In this document: piece after piece, positions 12,190 to 22,839 of the stretch | Numbering within the stretch: position 1 is the stretch's first letter | Layout: the number at the start of each line of letters is the position of its first letter | Assembly: GCA_050084985.1 (NCBI GenBank) | Contig: JBITNC010000001.1 | Coordinates: 158,472,001 to 158,536,000 of the forward strand | DNA from: Nageia nagi | Taxonomy: Eukaryota; Pinophyta | Direction of reading: 5' to 3' | DNA: 64,000 nt | The notes under the pieces: generated by a model | Seen by the model: only the letters and a program-made list of their open reading frames with translations | The model's database searches: none | What the model was told of the DNA's origin: nothing | Made by a program: the position numbers and the translations under genes

Positions 12190-13180
12190 TTATGATCAAT
12201 AATACATAAGTTCTAAAAATTATTTGATAAGATGCATGATGCAAATATACTTTCATGATTTGCAATGATTTTAAGATACACACAAAATGGATTTTCTAAA
12301 AAATGCCCTAAGACATGTATGCAAATATGGAAGAATACAGAAGGTTGATCCTAGCATTATTTGACAAGATGCATGATGCAAACACAATTTCATGGTCTAC
12401 AATGATTGTAGGATAAGCACAAAATAGGTTTTTGGAAAAGGCCCTAAGACACATATGCAAAATGTTGAAAAATACACAAGGAATAAAAATTATTTGATAA
12501 GATGCATGATGCAAATTCATAGTTTCATGATCTGTAATGGTTGCAAGATACACACAAAATGGATTTTTTTTAAAATACCTTAAGACATGTATGCAAAATG
12601 TGAAGAATATGTAAGGCCCAAGAATTTTTTGAAAAGATGCATGATGTAAACACAATTTCATGGTCTATAATAATTGTAAGATAAAAATAAAATGGGTTTT
12701 TTTTAAAATACACTAAGACATGTATGCAAAATATGGAAGAATACATATAACTCAACAATTATTTGATAAGAAGCATGATCCAAACATTGTTTCATGCTCT
12801 GCAATAATTGTAATATGTGTACAAAATGGGTTTTCTAAAAAAGGCCCTAATATATGTATACAAAAGGGGAAGAATACATAATCCCCAGTAATTATTTTCT
12901 AAGATGCATGATGCAAAAATAATTTCATGGTCTATAATGATTGTGAGATACACACAAAATGGATTTTTTAAAAAAGGCCCTATGACCTATATGAAAATAT
13001 GGAAGAATACACAAGGAATAGTAATAGTTTGACAATATGAATGATGCAAACATAATTTCATGACTTGTAATGATTGAAAGATACACATAAAATGGGTTTT
13101 CTAAAATATACCCTAAGACATGTATGCAAAAGGTGAAAGAATACAAGGCACAAATATGTAATGAAAAATGTAGAAGAATA
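12190..13180 (+). repeat. PPR-derived satellite array A (about 134-bp units)
   Basis: About seven tandem units, marked by GATAAGATGCATGATGCAAA-like cores near 12226, 12363, 12496, 12631, 12765, 12898 and 13031, so the period is 133-137 bp. One unit read in frame gives a PPR motif: DMYAKxGR, LFDKMHDANIVSW, MIVGYTQNGF. Because the period is not a multiple of three, successive units fall in different frames, so the array cannot encode a PPR protein. The last unit (13110-13175) is a shorter variant with CAAATATGTAATGAAAAATG in place of the core. The array leads directly into the module at 13180. Confidence 0.85.
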
Positions 13181-13830
13181 ACTACTTGCACTAATTCCTC
13201 TTCTCACATTTCCTTTCCTTTCCTCTTCTCCAATCCCTTGCTCAAAATTTCAAACCAAATTCCATGCCTCAATTCTTCTCTACCCCCTCACCATGCTATA
13301 CTTGAAAAAATCAAAATGCCTAAAAACTTTTCAAGTGCTTGCCTTTCCCCTATGAGGGAATTTTTTTATTTATGTTGATGAGATGGAGGAGCTGTTTATA
13401 AACCACCTCCTCATGATTTCTTTAGGCAGGTAAAAACCACCCCATAAAAACCACCCTCATAATCCATTTATTTCTTCCCTACCTACACCTTTTCATTTAT
13501 TTTTCATCTTTTTTAAGGGTAAGTTTTGAGGGGTGGTTTTAAATCACCTTATAATGATTTTATAGAGACAAATTAAAACTACCCCCTAAAAATTGCCTAT
13601 ATTATCCATTTATTTCTTCCTACTCATACCTTTCCATTTATCTTTCGTATTTTTTTAGGGTGGTTTTGAGTGGTGGTTCTAAATTTCCTCTTAATAATTT
13701 TATGGGGACAATTTAAATCTAACTCATAAAAAGAAACACTAAAACCTCAAATGCAGGTGGTTTAAAATTATCACTTCATAACCACCTCAAATTACCCACC
13801 TATAAAGTTCAGTTTTGGTCTATTGTAGTT
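13180..13830 (+). repeat. satellite-associated module, copy A
   Basis: A non-coding stretch beginning TACTTGCACTAATTCC, pyrimidine-rich at first, then with repeated AAACCACC / TTTATGGGG motifs. It aligns with the minus strand of 33333-33745, where it again follows directly after the PPR-derived satellite. In copy B the end reads TTTTCTAGTG; here the matching end reads GGTCTATTG near 13830. The repeated linkage suggests satellite and module form one repeat family. Confidence 0.65.
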
Positions 13831-14110
13831 TGTGTATTGTATACATTATTACCATTTAGAAAAGTTATCTTCACATCCATATTGAATTGATAATGTTAAT
13901 AAAGTACAAATAGTATCCCATTTCATCATAGGATCAAAACTCTCTTCATAGTCAATCCTTTCTTTTTGAGAAAATCCCTTTGCAACAAGCCTCACTTTAT
14001 ATTAGTCAAGTTATCCATTTGATCTTATACTTAATTTTGTATACCCATTTGCATTTGATAGGTTTGGTTCCATATAGGTAATTCTCTTATATAAGAAATT
14101 TTTCTCTAGT
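13830..14110 (-). pseudogene. copia reverse transcriptase fragment, different family
   Basis: Minus-strand frames give a copia RT segment: a WVYKIK-like block (here GYTKLS), then VRLVAKGFSQKERIDYEESF near 13,990-13,930, then a TxRTLL-like helix. Stops occur at two places. The residues differ from the RT of the other copia elements here, so it is from another lineage. No flanking LTR was found. Confidence 0.7.
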
Positions 14111-14449
14111 TCTTTTTTATTTTTTTGGTTGCACTTTATAGTTCCTTTGACCTTGTTGGTAAGCCTATGAATGTTCTCCTTCAAAGGATGAGGTTAGGAG
14201 GGTAAACCAAAGTATGCCTAAAGGGGGTAAAATGTTGAATAAAAATAATATCAATAGATTGGAGGAGTATATAAGTCTAAGAAAACCAATGATATAAAAA
14301 TTTATATGAACCTTTGGAGGTGAAATCCTTGTAGGATAAAAGGAATATAAAAATATACCTTGCACATCCAAAGGTGGAGATCTCCATAGATATAAATTTA
14401 TGAATATAAAGGAGGATATAAAATATGCATTTGAGACAAAAGGATTGGG

Positions 14450-15345
14450 TTGTAAACTTATCCTAGATAATGCATTAGGGAACTATTCATTTGTGATAAA
14501 TTAAATATTAAAATATCAAAGTTTGAAATCACTCAAAATGAGATCACTTGATGGATTGTAGACTGGAAGCCAAAGTCATAAAACTATATGTGGTAGTGAG
14601 TTGAATAATAGTATTGAAGAGATGCATCTTTAAGGGGATATCTTGAAAGTGGGATAAAAAATATTGATGTTCTAACAGAGAGAGAGAAGCATAGCTCTTT
14701 CAAATACATAATTGATAGATAGGTCTTAAATTGAAAGAGGATCTAAAAAAGAACTCCAAACTAAAAGAGCGCATAAAAGAGGGTTTGATTGTAGAAACAT
14801 TGGAACCTAGAGGATGCATCTTTGGAAGTATTAAAAATTATGGCTTTAGTTTTGCTAAGGTTAGCAATAAGTTATCAAATATTATAAGAATGATCAAAAG
14901 AATCTAGTTATCTCTATAAGCCATTATCATATATGAAAAAGAGAATAAAATTATCAATGGAAATAGGAATAGAAATCAACACATGATGAAGAAAGTAATT
15001 GTCATCTAAATGAGTGTTATGATGACATAAATCCTCAAGCTAATTAATTTAAATATCAAGGAGGGTTAAGGACAAGGGATAAACATGTTTAACCTTGATG
15101 GGATTCTTAATAGGGTCAGAGAGACCATGAGGAGCACATAATTGGTTGACCATTATCTCATATAACTTAGTGGTAGCTATAATAAGGGTATAGATACCAA
15201 TATCACAAAGCCATTGAAGGATATAGATCTCGAGACTAAATTAAAAGTCTTTTTGAAGTCAACAAAGTAATAAAAGACTTTGGTGAACTGATGGAAAGAT
15301 TTATAGTGTAGAGTCCATATAATAGAATTCTTCCTTAAAAGTCAT
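14450..15345 (-). pseudogene. LINE reverse transcriptase fragment (LINE-3)
   Basis: Read on the minus strand from 15345, the sequence gives VDFKKTFNLVSR (the LINE RT DFxKAFDxVxR motif), then a MR.YE-type helix, then after a gap ANLSKTKAIIFNTSKDASS, matching the K-T-K-x-M-x-F region of the RT thumb, and a FGVLF block (family YLGVLF). The central YADD region is missing or unreadable. It belongs to the same broad LINE type as the inner LINE at 19436-20560. Confidence 0.7.
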
Positions 15346-16795
15346 TATAGTACTTCATATAGTAGAACTCTTCCTTCAAAATATTCATAATTATTTTTTA
15401 TTGATAACATTTCCTTTTTCTACACACTAATAACTAATGGTTTCCTAATAACATCAAATAAACATATAAAACATGGTATACAATACTTATTATTTATTTA
15501 TATTAGTTGATAAAAAAGTATACTTCCAACCATTGTAATCAAATGTACAAAGCATTTACAATGATAATGGCTTTAAAAATAAGTATGTAAATATTAGGTT
15601 GAATCTTAAGTGACAATGAACATTAAAATAACTATAAGTGGTAATGGGGGCGTAAAGTTAGATGATGGCTAAGTAAAGAATTAAGTCTTCCAGCACCTTC
15701 ACCACATATCTCATTGATAAAATAATTAATTCCTTATTTATGGCTTGGAAAGTACACAAGTTTATTAAATTTAAATTAGGAAATCTAGCCCTTTTATATT
15801 GTTAATACTTGGACATATACAAAAGACTAATGACTACTAAGCTTGACATCAAGGAACTCTATTGCTAATTTGAGAAAAAATAAGTAAGGATTTATGTTGT
15901 GGATATTAGGTAATATATCTAACACCAATTTAAAAATATATACATAAAAAAAATGTTACATTAGAATAATACCAACAATTTAGATTGCAATAAATATTTA
16001 AATATTGAGATGACTTTAGAGATAACAAAAATAATTGAGTTGTATTCTTGAAGGAACACAAGACTAAAATAAAAGTATATCATGTGGAGGAGGAGAGTAT
16101 ATCTTATTAAAATGAATTTTATATACCATAAATAATAGAATAGGATGTATATCTAGGAGAAGAATTATCTGTTGTAGAACAAATTTGACTTATGTATATA
16201 TCATTTGTTTATTAGAAAATTATTAGTTTTTAATACAATATTCATAATCTTAATTTGTATTTGTTGTATACATAAATTGATCTATTATTGATTATATAAT
16301 GGTTAAGATTGAGATATAATATTTCTTATCTAATGATTGAAATTAAATCACTTGGATTCATCATCCTTGAGTAGTGATATTACTATTTAAAGAACACTCC
16401 TATCATTTGTAATCATATTAGAATACATATTTTCCATAATTAGAATACATCCTCATTTTTCTTAAGGTTATAAACCACATAATATTTAGAGCCTAAAAAT
16501 AAGCTACACCGCTTTCTTGAATATGAAGTTCACTAAATATGAATGTAGTGAATCTCTAATTATATATCAACATATATATATATATCAATGGAAACTTTAG
16601 GTGAAAATTAAAAATGAAATATGAGTTAATCATATCATGTAATCAATGAATGGGATTGCAAGTGTTGATATGAAATCATATTAAGGTTTGATTTGAATCT
16701 CTAAGTTCAAATAGGATAATAATCTTATAATCATAAGGCATGTACACATAACACAGTTTGATGAAGTGGCAGTATGAAATACCTTAACATTCATG

Positions 16796-16845
<50 letters not shown>

Positions 16846-16880
16846 GGATTGGTAAGGAAAAAACAAGATCAAAATTAGAG
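15346..16880. other. AT-rich interval without recognised gene
   Basis: I see no coding domain. The stretch holds an AT dinucleotide run at 16804-16841 and otherwise only AT-rich unique-looking sequence. Confidence 0.4.
16804..16841. repeat. (TA)n microsatellite
   Basis: About 38 bases of uninterrupted alternating TA. Confidence 0.9.
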
Positions 16881-16884
16881 ATAA

Positions 16885-16985
16885 GTAGGTGTGAAGGTAT
16901 TTACATTGAAGGTTCTAGGTTCAACTCCCACCCCCTATATGGTGATATTTAAAAACTGTTGATAGGTCCTACAAACCAATAGGTG
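16885..16985 (+). repeat. possible tRNA-derived SINE head
   Basis: AGGTTCAACTCCC at about 16917-16929 fits a pol III B box (GGTTCRANYCC), with TCTA just before it as in tRNA-derived plant SINEs. An A box 30-40 bases upstream is not clear. No 3' tail was identified. Confidence 0.3.
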
Positions 16986-17684
16986 TAAAAGGACATTAAA
17001 AATACATTTATATTTTTAACTTGAAGATTAGAAAAGTGATATGCATCTCTTTTGCTTGAAAAGAATGTACAAACCCCTCAAATGATGATATAGAGCACTT
17101 GATTGGTGGTACAAATATTATGTTCCTCTTTCACATTGCACTTATTTTTCTTTTTGATAAGAGACTTCAAGTTGTTGAGAGACCAAAAGGATGAATAATT
17201 GATGTTAATAAAAGACTATATAAAATAAATGAAAATAATTTTACCTAGAAAAATGATAGTTAAACTTCATATTGATATAAATAGTTAAAACTCTTATCTC
17301 AAAAATATTTACATATCCCCTTTAAATATGGAAGACACTTTACATGATATGATATTTCTACTTACCCAAGATAATTTTTTTTTTTTATAAAGGATATTAA
17401 GGATGGAACTAAAAGGTTATCAAAAGGGAAACCGAAGATAGAGAAGGGTATCAAGCAAATATTTTAAAAATTGGAAGCTCCATCCTTACTCCTCACATCC
17501 AAACCCTTTTCAACACATCTCTTAAAGGAGGATTCCCTAAGAAATGGATTCACTACTACAAAAAGGCATATTAGCATTAGGGTGAGCATCATATTTTTTT
17601 TGTATTCTGATACCCTTAGCATCAATAAATGTTAGAATGACATCATTTTGTTTTCCTTTTTTTTTGGATTTTATGATGCAATTT

Positions 17685-17808
17685 TTTATGTTATATCTGA
17701 TGTTATTTCTGATGCTATGTCTAATGCTATTTCTAATGTTATTTTTGATTCTACATCTAATAATATTTCTGATGTTATTTTTTATACTATTTTTGACGCT
17801 TTTTGGCA
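17685..17808 (+). repeat. 12-bp subterminal minisatellite
   Basis: About ten units of the form CTGATGTTATTT with variants (CTAATGCTATTT, CTAATAATATTT). The period of twelve keeps frames open on both strands, which explains several low-complexity ORFs here that are not genes. Short repeats near the ends are typical of CACTA elements, where transposase binds. Confidence 0.8.
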
Positions 17809-17929
17809 TCATATTTACCATTATAAAGTACTAAAAAAGCATTAAATGAGCACATAGATTAAATAGATCAATTCACCTTTAAAAGATTTTTTTTATCGTA
17901 AACAATAGTAGTAGTCTACCTAGATCATT

Positions 17930-18350
17930 TCACCTTTTCCATCATCCTCAAAGCATGCATGTGAAGTTTCCAACTGTATGACCAAACAAGATATCTTCTC
18001 ATGGCATATGATAATTTTAGGTTACTAGAAATGAATTTCCTCGATAAGCATTGAAACTATATCACCAAATGCAAAAAATAACAATAATAGTCCAACCAAA
18101 TCAATTCACCTTTCCCAGTATCCTCAAAGCATGTGTAAAATTAAGAGATTTACAACAAGTTTTATACGTACATCAAAGACTCTTTAAAATTAAATTTTTG
18201 TCAGATGTTATGGTTGTGAATGCCTTGGTAGATATGTATGCAAAATATGGAAGTGTAGATAAGTCACACAAATTGTTTGACAAGATGCATTATGCAAACA
18301 TAGTTTCATGGAATATAATGATTGTATGATATGCACAAAATGAATATGTT
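17930..18350 (+). pseudogene. PPR protein fragment
   Basis: The best frame (18051-18329, 92 aa) contains KLYHQMQK, PNQFTFPSILKACVKLRDL, VNALVDMYAKYGSVDKSHKLFD and KMHYANIVSWNIMIV. This is an L-S-P run of a PLS-type plant pentatricopeptide-repeat protein, the class that acts on organelle transcripts. A weaker upstream copy of the TFPSIL-KA segment lies near 17935-17970. A stop follows the MIV at 18329. No N-terminal targeting region or C-terminal E/DYW domain is present, so this is an isolated fragment of two to three motifs, apparently inside the CACTA-like element. Confidence 0.75.
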
Positions 18351-18779
18351 GAAAGAGCTCGTGAATCAATATAAATAATTATAAATTTTTTGATTTCTAA
18401 TACCAAGTGCCTCTATAGGTGACTCCAGATAACGTCAAGTTTCTTTAAGGGTGATGCTATATGTGATTTTAGATGATGTTAAAATTGATACTAACTATGA
18501 TGAAAATGTTCTCTAAAATTGATTCCAAAAATGCATCCATTTCTAATGTGTCCTTTAGCGATGAATTTAGCACTAGGGTATGGAACAACAAAAAAAAAAC
18601 ATTATGGATTGACATTTATCTTGATTCTATACTTGTGTATGTTAGTAGTGATTATAAGTTCAATAATTCTTGTTTACAAAACTAAGATAAAATAACCCAT
18701 TGAACTATAGAAATATTATGAAATATCCTTTACTTGCTAAACTCTACAATAATATTATAGAAAATAAAACTAGTAATTG

Positions 18780-19435
18780 GCCTGATGACAATAATTCAAG
18801 AGTTTAAGGCTAGGTTGGTCTTACAAGCAAATATTCAACAATCGATCACATCTTCCCTTTTCAAATTATTAGCAAAAATTGTTGAAATAATAAATTAGAT
18901 TTATTTTCTTACTATGCAGATTTGAAAAAGCCTTTCGTACTATTCCCAAGGGTAAACTTATAAAATTTATGGTTAACTTTACAATAATTTTTGGACTCAT
19001 ATTTGTTATATATAGGCTTTATGAGAAAGTCATTACCAAACTTAAAACTAGTCAAGGTTGGTATGAGGAAATTAATTGCAATATTGGATTTTAACAAGGA
19101 TGTGTATTATCCCCAACTCTTTTTTGTATTTATATAGATCAACTAGAAAAATATCTTGAAAAAGTAGGGTACATAGGTACAAACCTTCACAATCTCATTA
19201 TTGTTCTCTTACTTTTTGCAAATGATATTTCCTTATTAACTAAACATTACGATGATCTTATAAAAGAATTAAATATCCTTCAAAGATTTTGTTATATATT
19301 TGATTTATAGTTAATGTAGATTAAACCAAAATTATGATAATGAAATCTAAAAAGTTACATCACCCTATAATTCTTTCTAATAATAAACTTTGATAAATAA
19401 TTCACTCTTATCTCAAACACCTTGGGCTCAAGTGT
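18780..19435 (+). pseudogene. outer LINE reverse transcriptase, 5' part (LINE-1)
   Basis: A degenerate non-LTR retrotransposon RT. Recognisable in order: STIDHIF near 18850, ADLKKPF.. (DxKKAFD motif) near 18915, a LYEKVITKLKTSQGW block near 19020, QGCVLSPTLFCIYIDQLEK near 19095-19150, and FANDISLL near 19220, where the catalytic YADD reads FAND. The thumb region (TKIMIMKSKKLHHP) runs to about 19400. The reading is interrupted near 19435, where a second LINE begins, and resumes at about 20560. Confidence 0.8.
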
Positions 19436-20560
19436 GGGTTATTTTTTACATGATTCCATTGTCTCAATTTTGCTCTTTGTAGATGATGTTATTTTTCTAT
19501 CTCATACAAGAATTGGACTTCAACATCAAGTTGACATCATGAGTACTTTTTGTGCTACTCATGGACTCAAAGTTAATCTTAAAAAGATAAAGGTGATGTC
19601 CTTTAATATGTCAAGAGTAGATGCTTCCAAAATCCATCCTACTTTACAAGGGTAACCTATGAAGACAATCACCTCTTACACCTATTTGGGGGTGCTCTTT
19701 ATAGGTACTACTTTCAACTTGATCCCAATTAAGAAAAGGTTATGTTACAACTTACAATTATCACACTTAAGAGATAATATTTTCAAATTCAATTGCAAGA
19801 TATCATGGTAGAAATTAAACTCTTTTATACTCTTGTCTCTCTAACATTGCTTTATGGATGTGAAATTTGAGGACCTAACTTAAAATAATTTAGTTGGGTC
19901 CATATTGAAAGGATTTTGGTCAATATGCTTTCAAGACCCATTCAAGCCAAAAAAACTATCCCTCATTCTATCATTTTGGTTGAATTTGATGAACAACCCA
20001 TGTTAGCTCTGGTAATATTCTATGTTTCTGTGTTTTTGAATAGGATCCATCACATGATTTCAACAACCCCTAACTCAAAGAGATACCCTCTTTTAGCACT
20101 CAAATCCTTCATGACACTTGCAAGCAAAGGTGTTTGTTGGTGTAGGTCATTAGAAGCCACCTCTCCCCTATGATCCATAAGCCTAGATATCGAGTGACCA
20201 CCTCCCTCTCAACTTGTAGACAAAACCTTTAATCCTTCTACTAGAGATATCAACAAAAGGCCCAATAAAAAAATCTACTAGAATTACATGAGAACAACTT
20301 GGATTAGGGTTACTTCCTTAGGTTACAATATCTTAAGCTTCTTCCCAATATCAAATGCTAAAAGAACCCATTGACTCTCCATATGTAGACTTTTTGCCTC
20401 ATTAAAACCTATTGTATTTGACACTCTTTTTGTCTACTTCTTACATATCAAAGTATCTCTAGGTTCTCCCTTGCTCTTCTTATATGTATTTTTTTACAAT
20501 CCTATTGACCAATTGTTTGGTCATCCATGAATATTAATATCAAATTTCAACTTCAAATTC
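19436..20560 (+). mobile_element. inner LINE fragment (LINE-2) inserted in LINE-1
   Basis: A different LINE, 5'-truncated in its RT. It starts with an open frame (19422-19655) containing SILLFVDDVIFLSHTRIGLQHQ, with FVDD in place of the YADD catalytic motif, then the TYLGVLFIGTTFN thumb block near 19680, a LLYGCEI-like block near 19850, and a C-terminal region at 19916-20173 (VNMLSRPIQAKKTIPHSIIL). The tail is recognisable to about 20450. It splits LINE-1 between its HxYxYLG region and its WKAFYDM region. The exact ends and any target duplication are unclear. Confidence 0.7.
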
Positions 20561-21490
20561 ATGTAAATACTTAAGTATTGATATCATCACAAACTAAATT
20601 AGAGTTTAATTGTTAAAAAAAATCTTTTTTAGGTGGAAAGCTTTTTATGATATGAAAAATAAATGTAAAAATGCAAACTTTAAAACTAAGATAAAAAGCA
20701 AACTCTTTTCTCTTGCCTTGAAACTTTAATAATACTTTATGGTTGTGAAGTTTGAGGTGGAAACATTTCTCAACAAACATGGAATGAAATTGAACAAATT
20801 CAAAAATAATTCATTGTTTATTACTTTAAAATTTAATAACATTTCATCCCTTATACTTCTCATAAAAATTGGTTTACTCTCTATTGAAAATGAAGTTTCA
20901 TGATGATATATGTTATACAATCATAAAGTAACAAAGTTAGATAAACAGAAACTACTTGTAATCGCTCGACAAACTTATCTTACCCATTTCACATCTTAAA
21001 AGAGATTGGACACAAGACTCTTATAAGTGGCTTAATTTTTGAGGCATAAATAATATCATAACCCTTAAGATAATGATAATTTAAAAATCATAAATTGCAA
21101 ATAAAGTAATTAGATATTTTTAAGGTGATGTTAATATTAAAATAAAAGAAAATGAACTTACTATAAAAGCATTACTAATCCAAAACATGAACATCCTTCC
21201 CACCCACATAAGATCATCAATCTCGAAAAGAAACTAATGATCAAAAAATTAAATTAATTCGCTTCAACTACATAGTGAAACTAGTAGAATGATCAACACC
21301 TAAAATAATGTAAGATAACAAAAAATTGTAAGCTTTGTAACCTAAATACCATAGAAGATGAAACTCATTTTCTCCTTATTTGTCAACTTCACAAAGACAC
21401 TACACAAGTTTATAAAGATAATTGTAATTACAATTTGGTCCATAATTTTTTAGATCAAGAAAATCAAAACGAGCTTTGTGATTTTTAACG
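20560..21490 (+). pseudogene. outer LINE, 3' part (LINE-1 continued)
   Basis: LINE-1 resumes with a CKYLSIDI-like block near 20565, then RWKAFYDMKNKCKNANFKT at about 20630-20690, an ILYGCEV-like block near 20735, GGNISQQTWNEIEQIQ near 20757, and near 21330-21400 a C-L-C-N-x-N-T-I-E-D-E-x-H-F-L-L-x-C segment, the Cys/His-rich C-terminal tail of LINE ORF2. Many stops and shifts are present. Confidence 0.75.
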
Positions 21491-21672
21491 TCAAGAGGAG
21501 TTTCTATAGCTACAGCCTTAGGTGGAGTCGAAAACCAAAATATTAGCTTCAATATTTAAAAAGAATGAATTGACTTTATTATTTAAAAAAAAATAATCAA
21601 CTTCAAATATAAATATATGTACAAGACAATGTAATTTTAGGATTTTGAAAGAGAAAGGGCAAGAACTCAGAC

Positions 21673-21966
21673 CGAACAAGGTGAGGCTGCCGTCCTGAAA
21701 GGCGGGCACCTTCCCGAAGGGCTGCACAAAAATCCATTTTGATTTTCGTTAGATGTACGATAAAATAAGAAACAGAAATAATGTAGAGATATTATTGAGG
21801 GTCTGTTACAGACGTTGAGGGCTAGAAATTCAGGCTTTTTCTGCTCCCCCTTCCTGAGGTCGACGGGAATGAGTTGGTAAGGGAGTTGCTTCTCTAAAAT
21901 ACAGACGAGAACTCTAGCAACGCCCACGGAGAGGAGAGAGCCATACAGCTTCACCGCAGTCGCCAT
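21673..21966 (-). pseudogene. phi-class glutathione S-transferase, exons 1-2 only
   Basis: GST phi conjugates glutathione to electrophiles in the cytosol. Exon 1 (21814-21966, 51 codons) begins MATAVKLYGSLLSVGVARV; the Ser at residue 13 lies where the phi-class catalytic Ser lies. A 92-bp intron with GT...AG ends (21722-21813) follows, then exon 2 (21673-21721), exactly 49 bp, encoding PFGKVPAFQDGSLTLF plus one base, with a GT donor after it. A 49-bp second exon is characteristic of plant phi GST genes. Both exons are clean, with no stop. The third exon, holding the C-terminal domain, was not found on this strand anywhere down to position 1, so the gene is either truncated or has an intron longer than the window. 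Base composition is GC-richer than the surroundings. Confidence 0.8.
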
Positions 21967-22007
21967 GATCGCACCTCTGTCTTTGCTCAGAATGGAGCCG
22001 CATCGTC

Positions 22008-22015
22008 CTATTTAT
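22008..22015 (-). promoter_or_regulatory. possible TATA box of the GST gene
   Basis: ATAAATAG on the minus strand, 42-49 bases upstream of the GST start codon. It would imply a very short 5' UTR of 10-20 bases. The fit of sequence and position is reasonable but unproven. Confidence 0.4.
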
Positions 22016-22593
22016 GGCCATGGAGGAAGGGATAATGTCTACCGACTAACTCAACCAGGGTTCGTGGAGAGAAACCTTCCAAATCTTGTACCGTATAAAT
22101 GTGTCCAGAAAAATGTGGGATAGGGAAGGAAGGTTTCAGAGACTAGAAAATAGTGGAGCGTGGAGGACATAGGGAATGGAGCAGTCTCGACATTTAAGAC
22201 AGACCATAATATTTTTCTGGTTCATTGATGGCATTTAATGTTGTTTATTTATTGTAGCGTCACTGTTTTAATAGATAGAATATTGATTTACTTTTTAAAA
22301 ATTCAAAAAAAATTAAAGAGATTATATATATATATATATTAAAAAGTAGTTTCATTTCTTAGAAATCATTTTTACACAAAAAGGGGTAGGTGGTAGGATA
22401 TACTTCATACGTATGCAAATAAATCTTAATAATGGTTTGAAAAACAACAACAAAAGGGTTTTACAGGTGAATCTTACAAGAATTTCGGATGTATCTATAC
22501 TACCACAATAATAATCCTTTCGTACGCTTAACAATGTCAAACATGTGGTAAGGTCCATTTTGTTTTAGATGATGTGAAATGTAATAAATGATA

Positions 22594-22646
22594 GGTGTTT
22601 ATTACTGTGGTAAACACCAGGCATTTACTACAGTGTGATAAACACC
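22594..22646. repeat. inverted repeat (hairpin)
   Basis: Arms GGTGTTTATTACTGTGG (22594-22610) and its near complement CTACAGTGTGATAAACACC (22628-22646) enclose an 18-base loop that itself contains TAAACACC. It may be the core of a small foldback element. Confidence 0.55.
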
Positions 22647-22699
22647 ATGCATTTATAAAAATGTGAAAATAATTCAAGTGTGGAAACTTCATACCTACA

Positions 22700-22775
22700 A
22701 AAGAGGCTTATTGAGATTTGAACTCAAGACTTTACATTTAAAATCCATTGTTTTAACTAGCATACCAAATCATAG
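22700..22775 (-). repeat. possible tRNA-derived SINE head
   Basis: On the minus strand TGGTATGCTAGTTAAAA (22767-22751) fits a pol III A box and GAGTTCAAATCTC (22725-22713) fits a B box, 25 bases apart, within a tRNA-like stretch. No complete tRNA cloverleaf is made, so a SINE head or tRNA relic is more likely than a working tRNA gene. Confidence 0.45.
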
Positions 22776-22839
22776 ATGATGAAATCCAATTAATTTTGTT
22801 TAAAATTGTAGTTATTCTTTAAATGCCTAGCGTTTATTA

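Larger units (their letters stand above)
17551..18650 (+). mobile_element. CACTA-like element carrying a PPR fragment
   Basis: The left end reads CACTACTACAAAAAGGC, a typical plant CACTA (En/Spm) terminus. The right end at 18650 reads GTTAGTAGTG, whose complement begins CACTACTA, so eight terminal bases match. The flanking trinucleotide is ATT on both sides (17548-17550 and 18651-18653), as expected for the 3-bp CACTA target duplication. Inside are a 12-bp minisatellite near the left end and a PPR gene fragment. No transposase frame is present, so it would be non-autonomous. The short terminal match keeps this tentative. Confidence 0.45.

Noticed and set aside
12308-13191. Minus-strand frames rich in Ile/Leu/Cys across array A
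   Set aside because: Antisense readings of the PPR-derived satellite; frames change from unit to unit.
17537-17845. Three overlapping low-complexity frames on both strands
   Set aside because: Produced by the 12-bp minisatellite, whose period keeps all copies in frame.
22700-22775. Possible tRNA gene on the minus strand
   Set aside because: A- and B-box-like sequences exist but stems do not pair into a cloverleaf; treated as a SINE head or relic.
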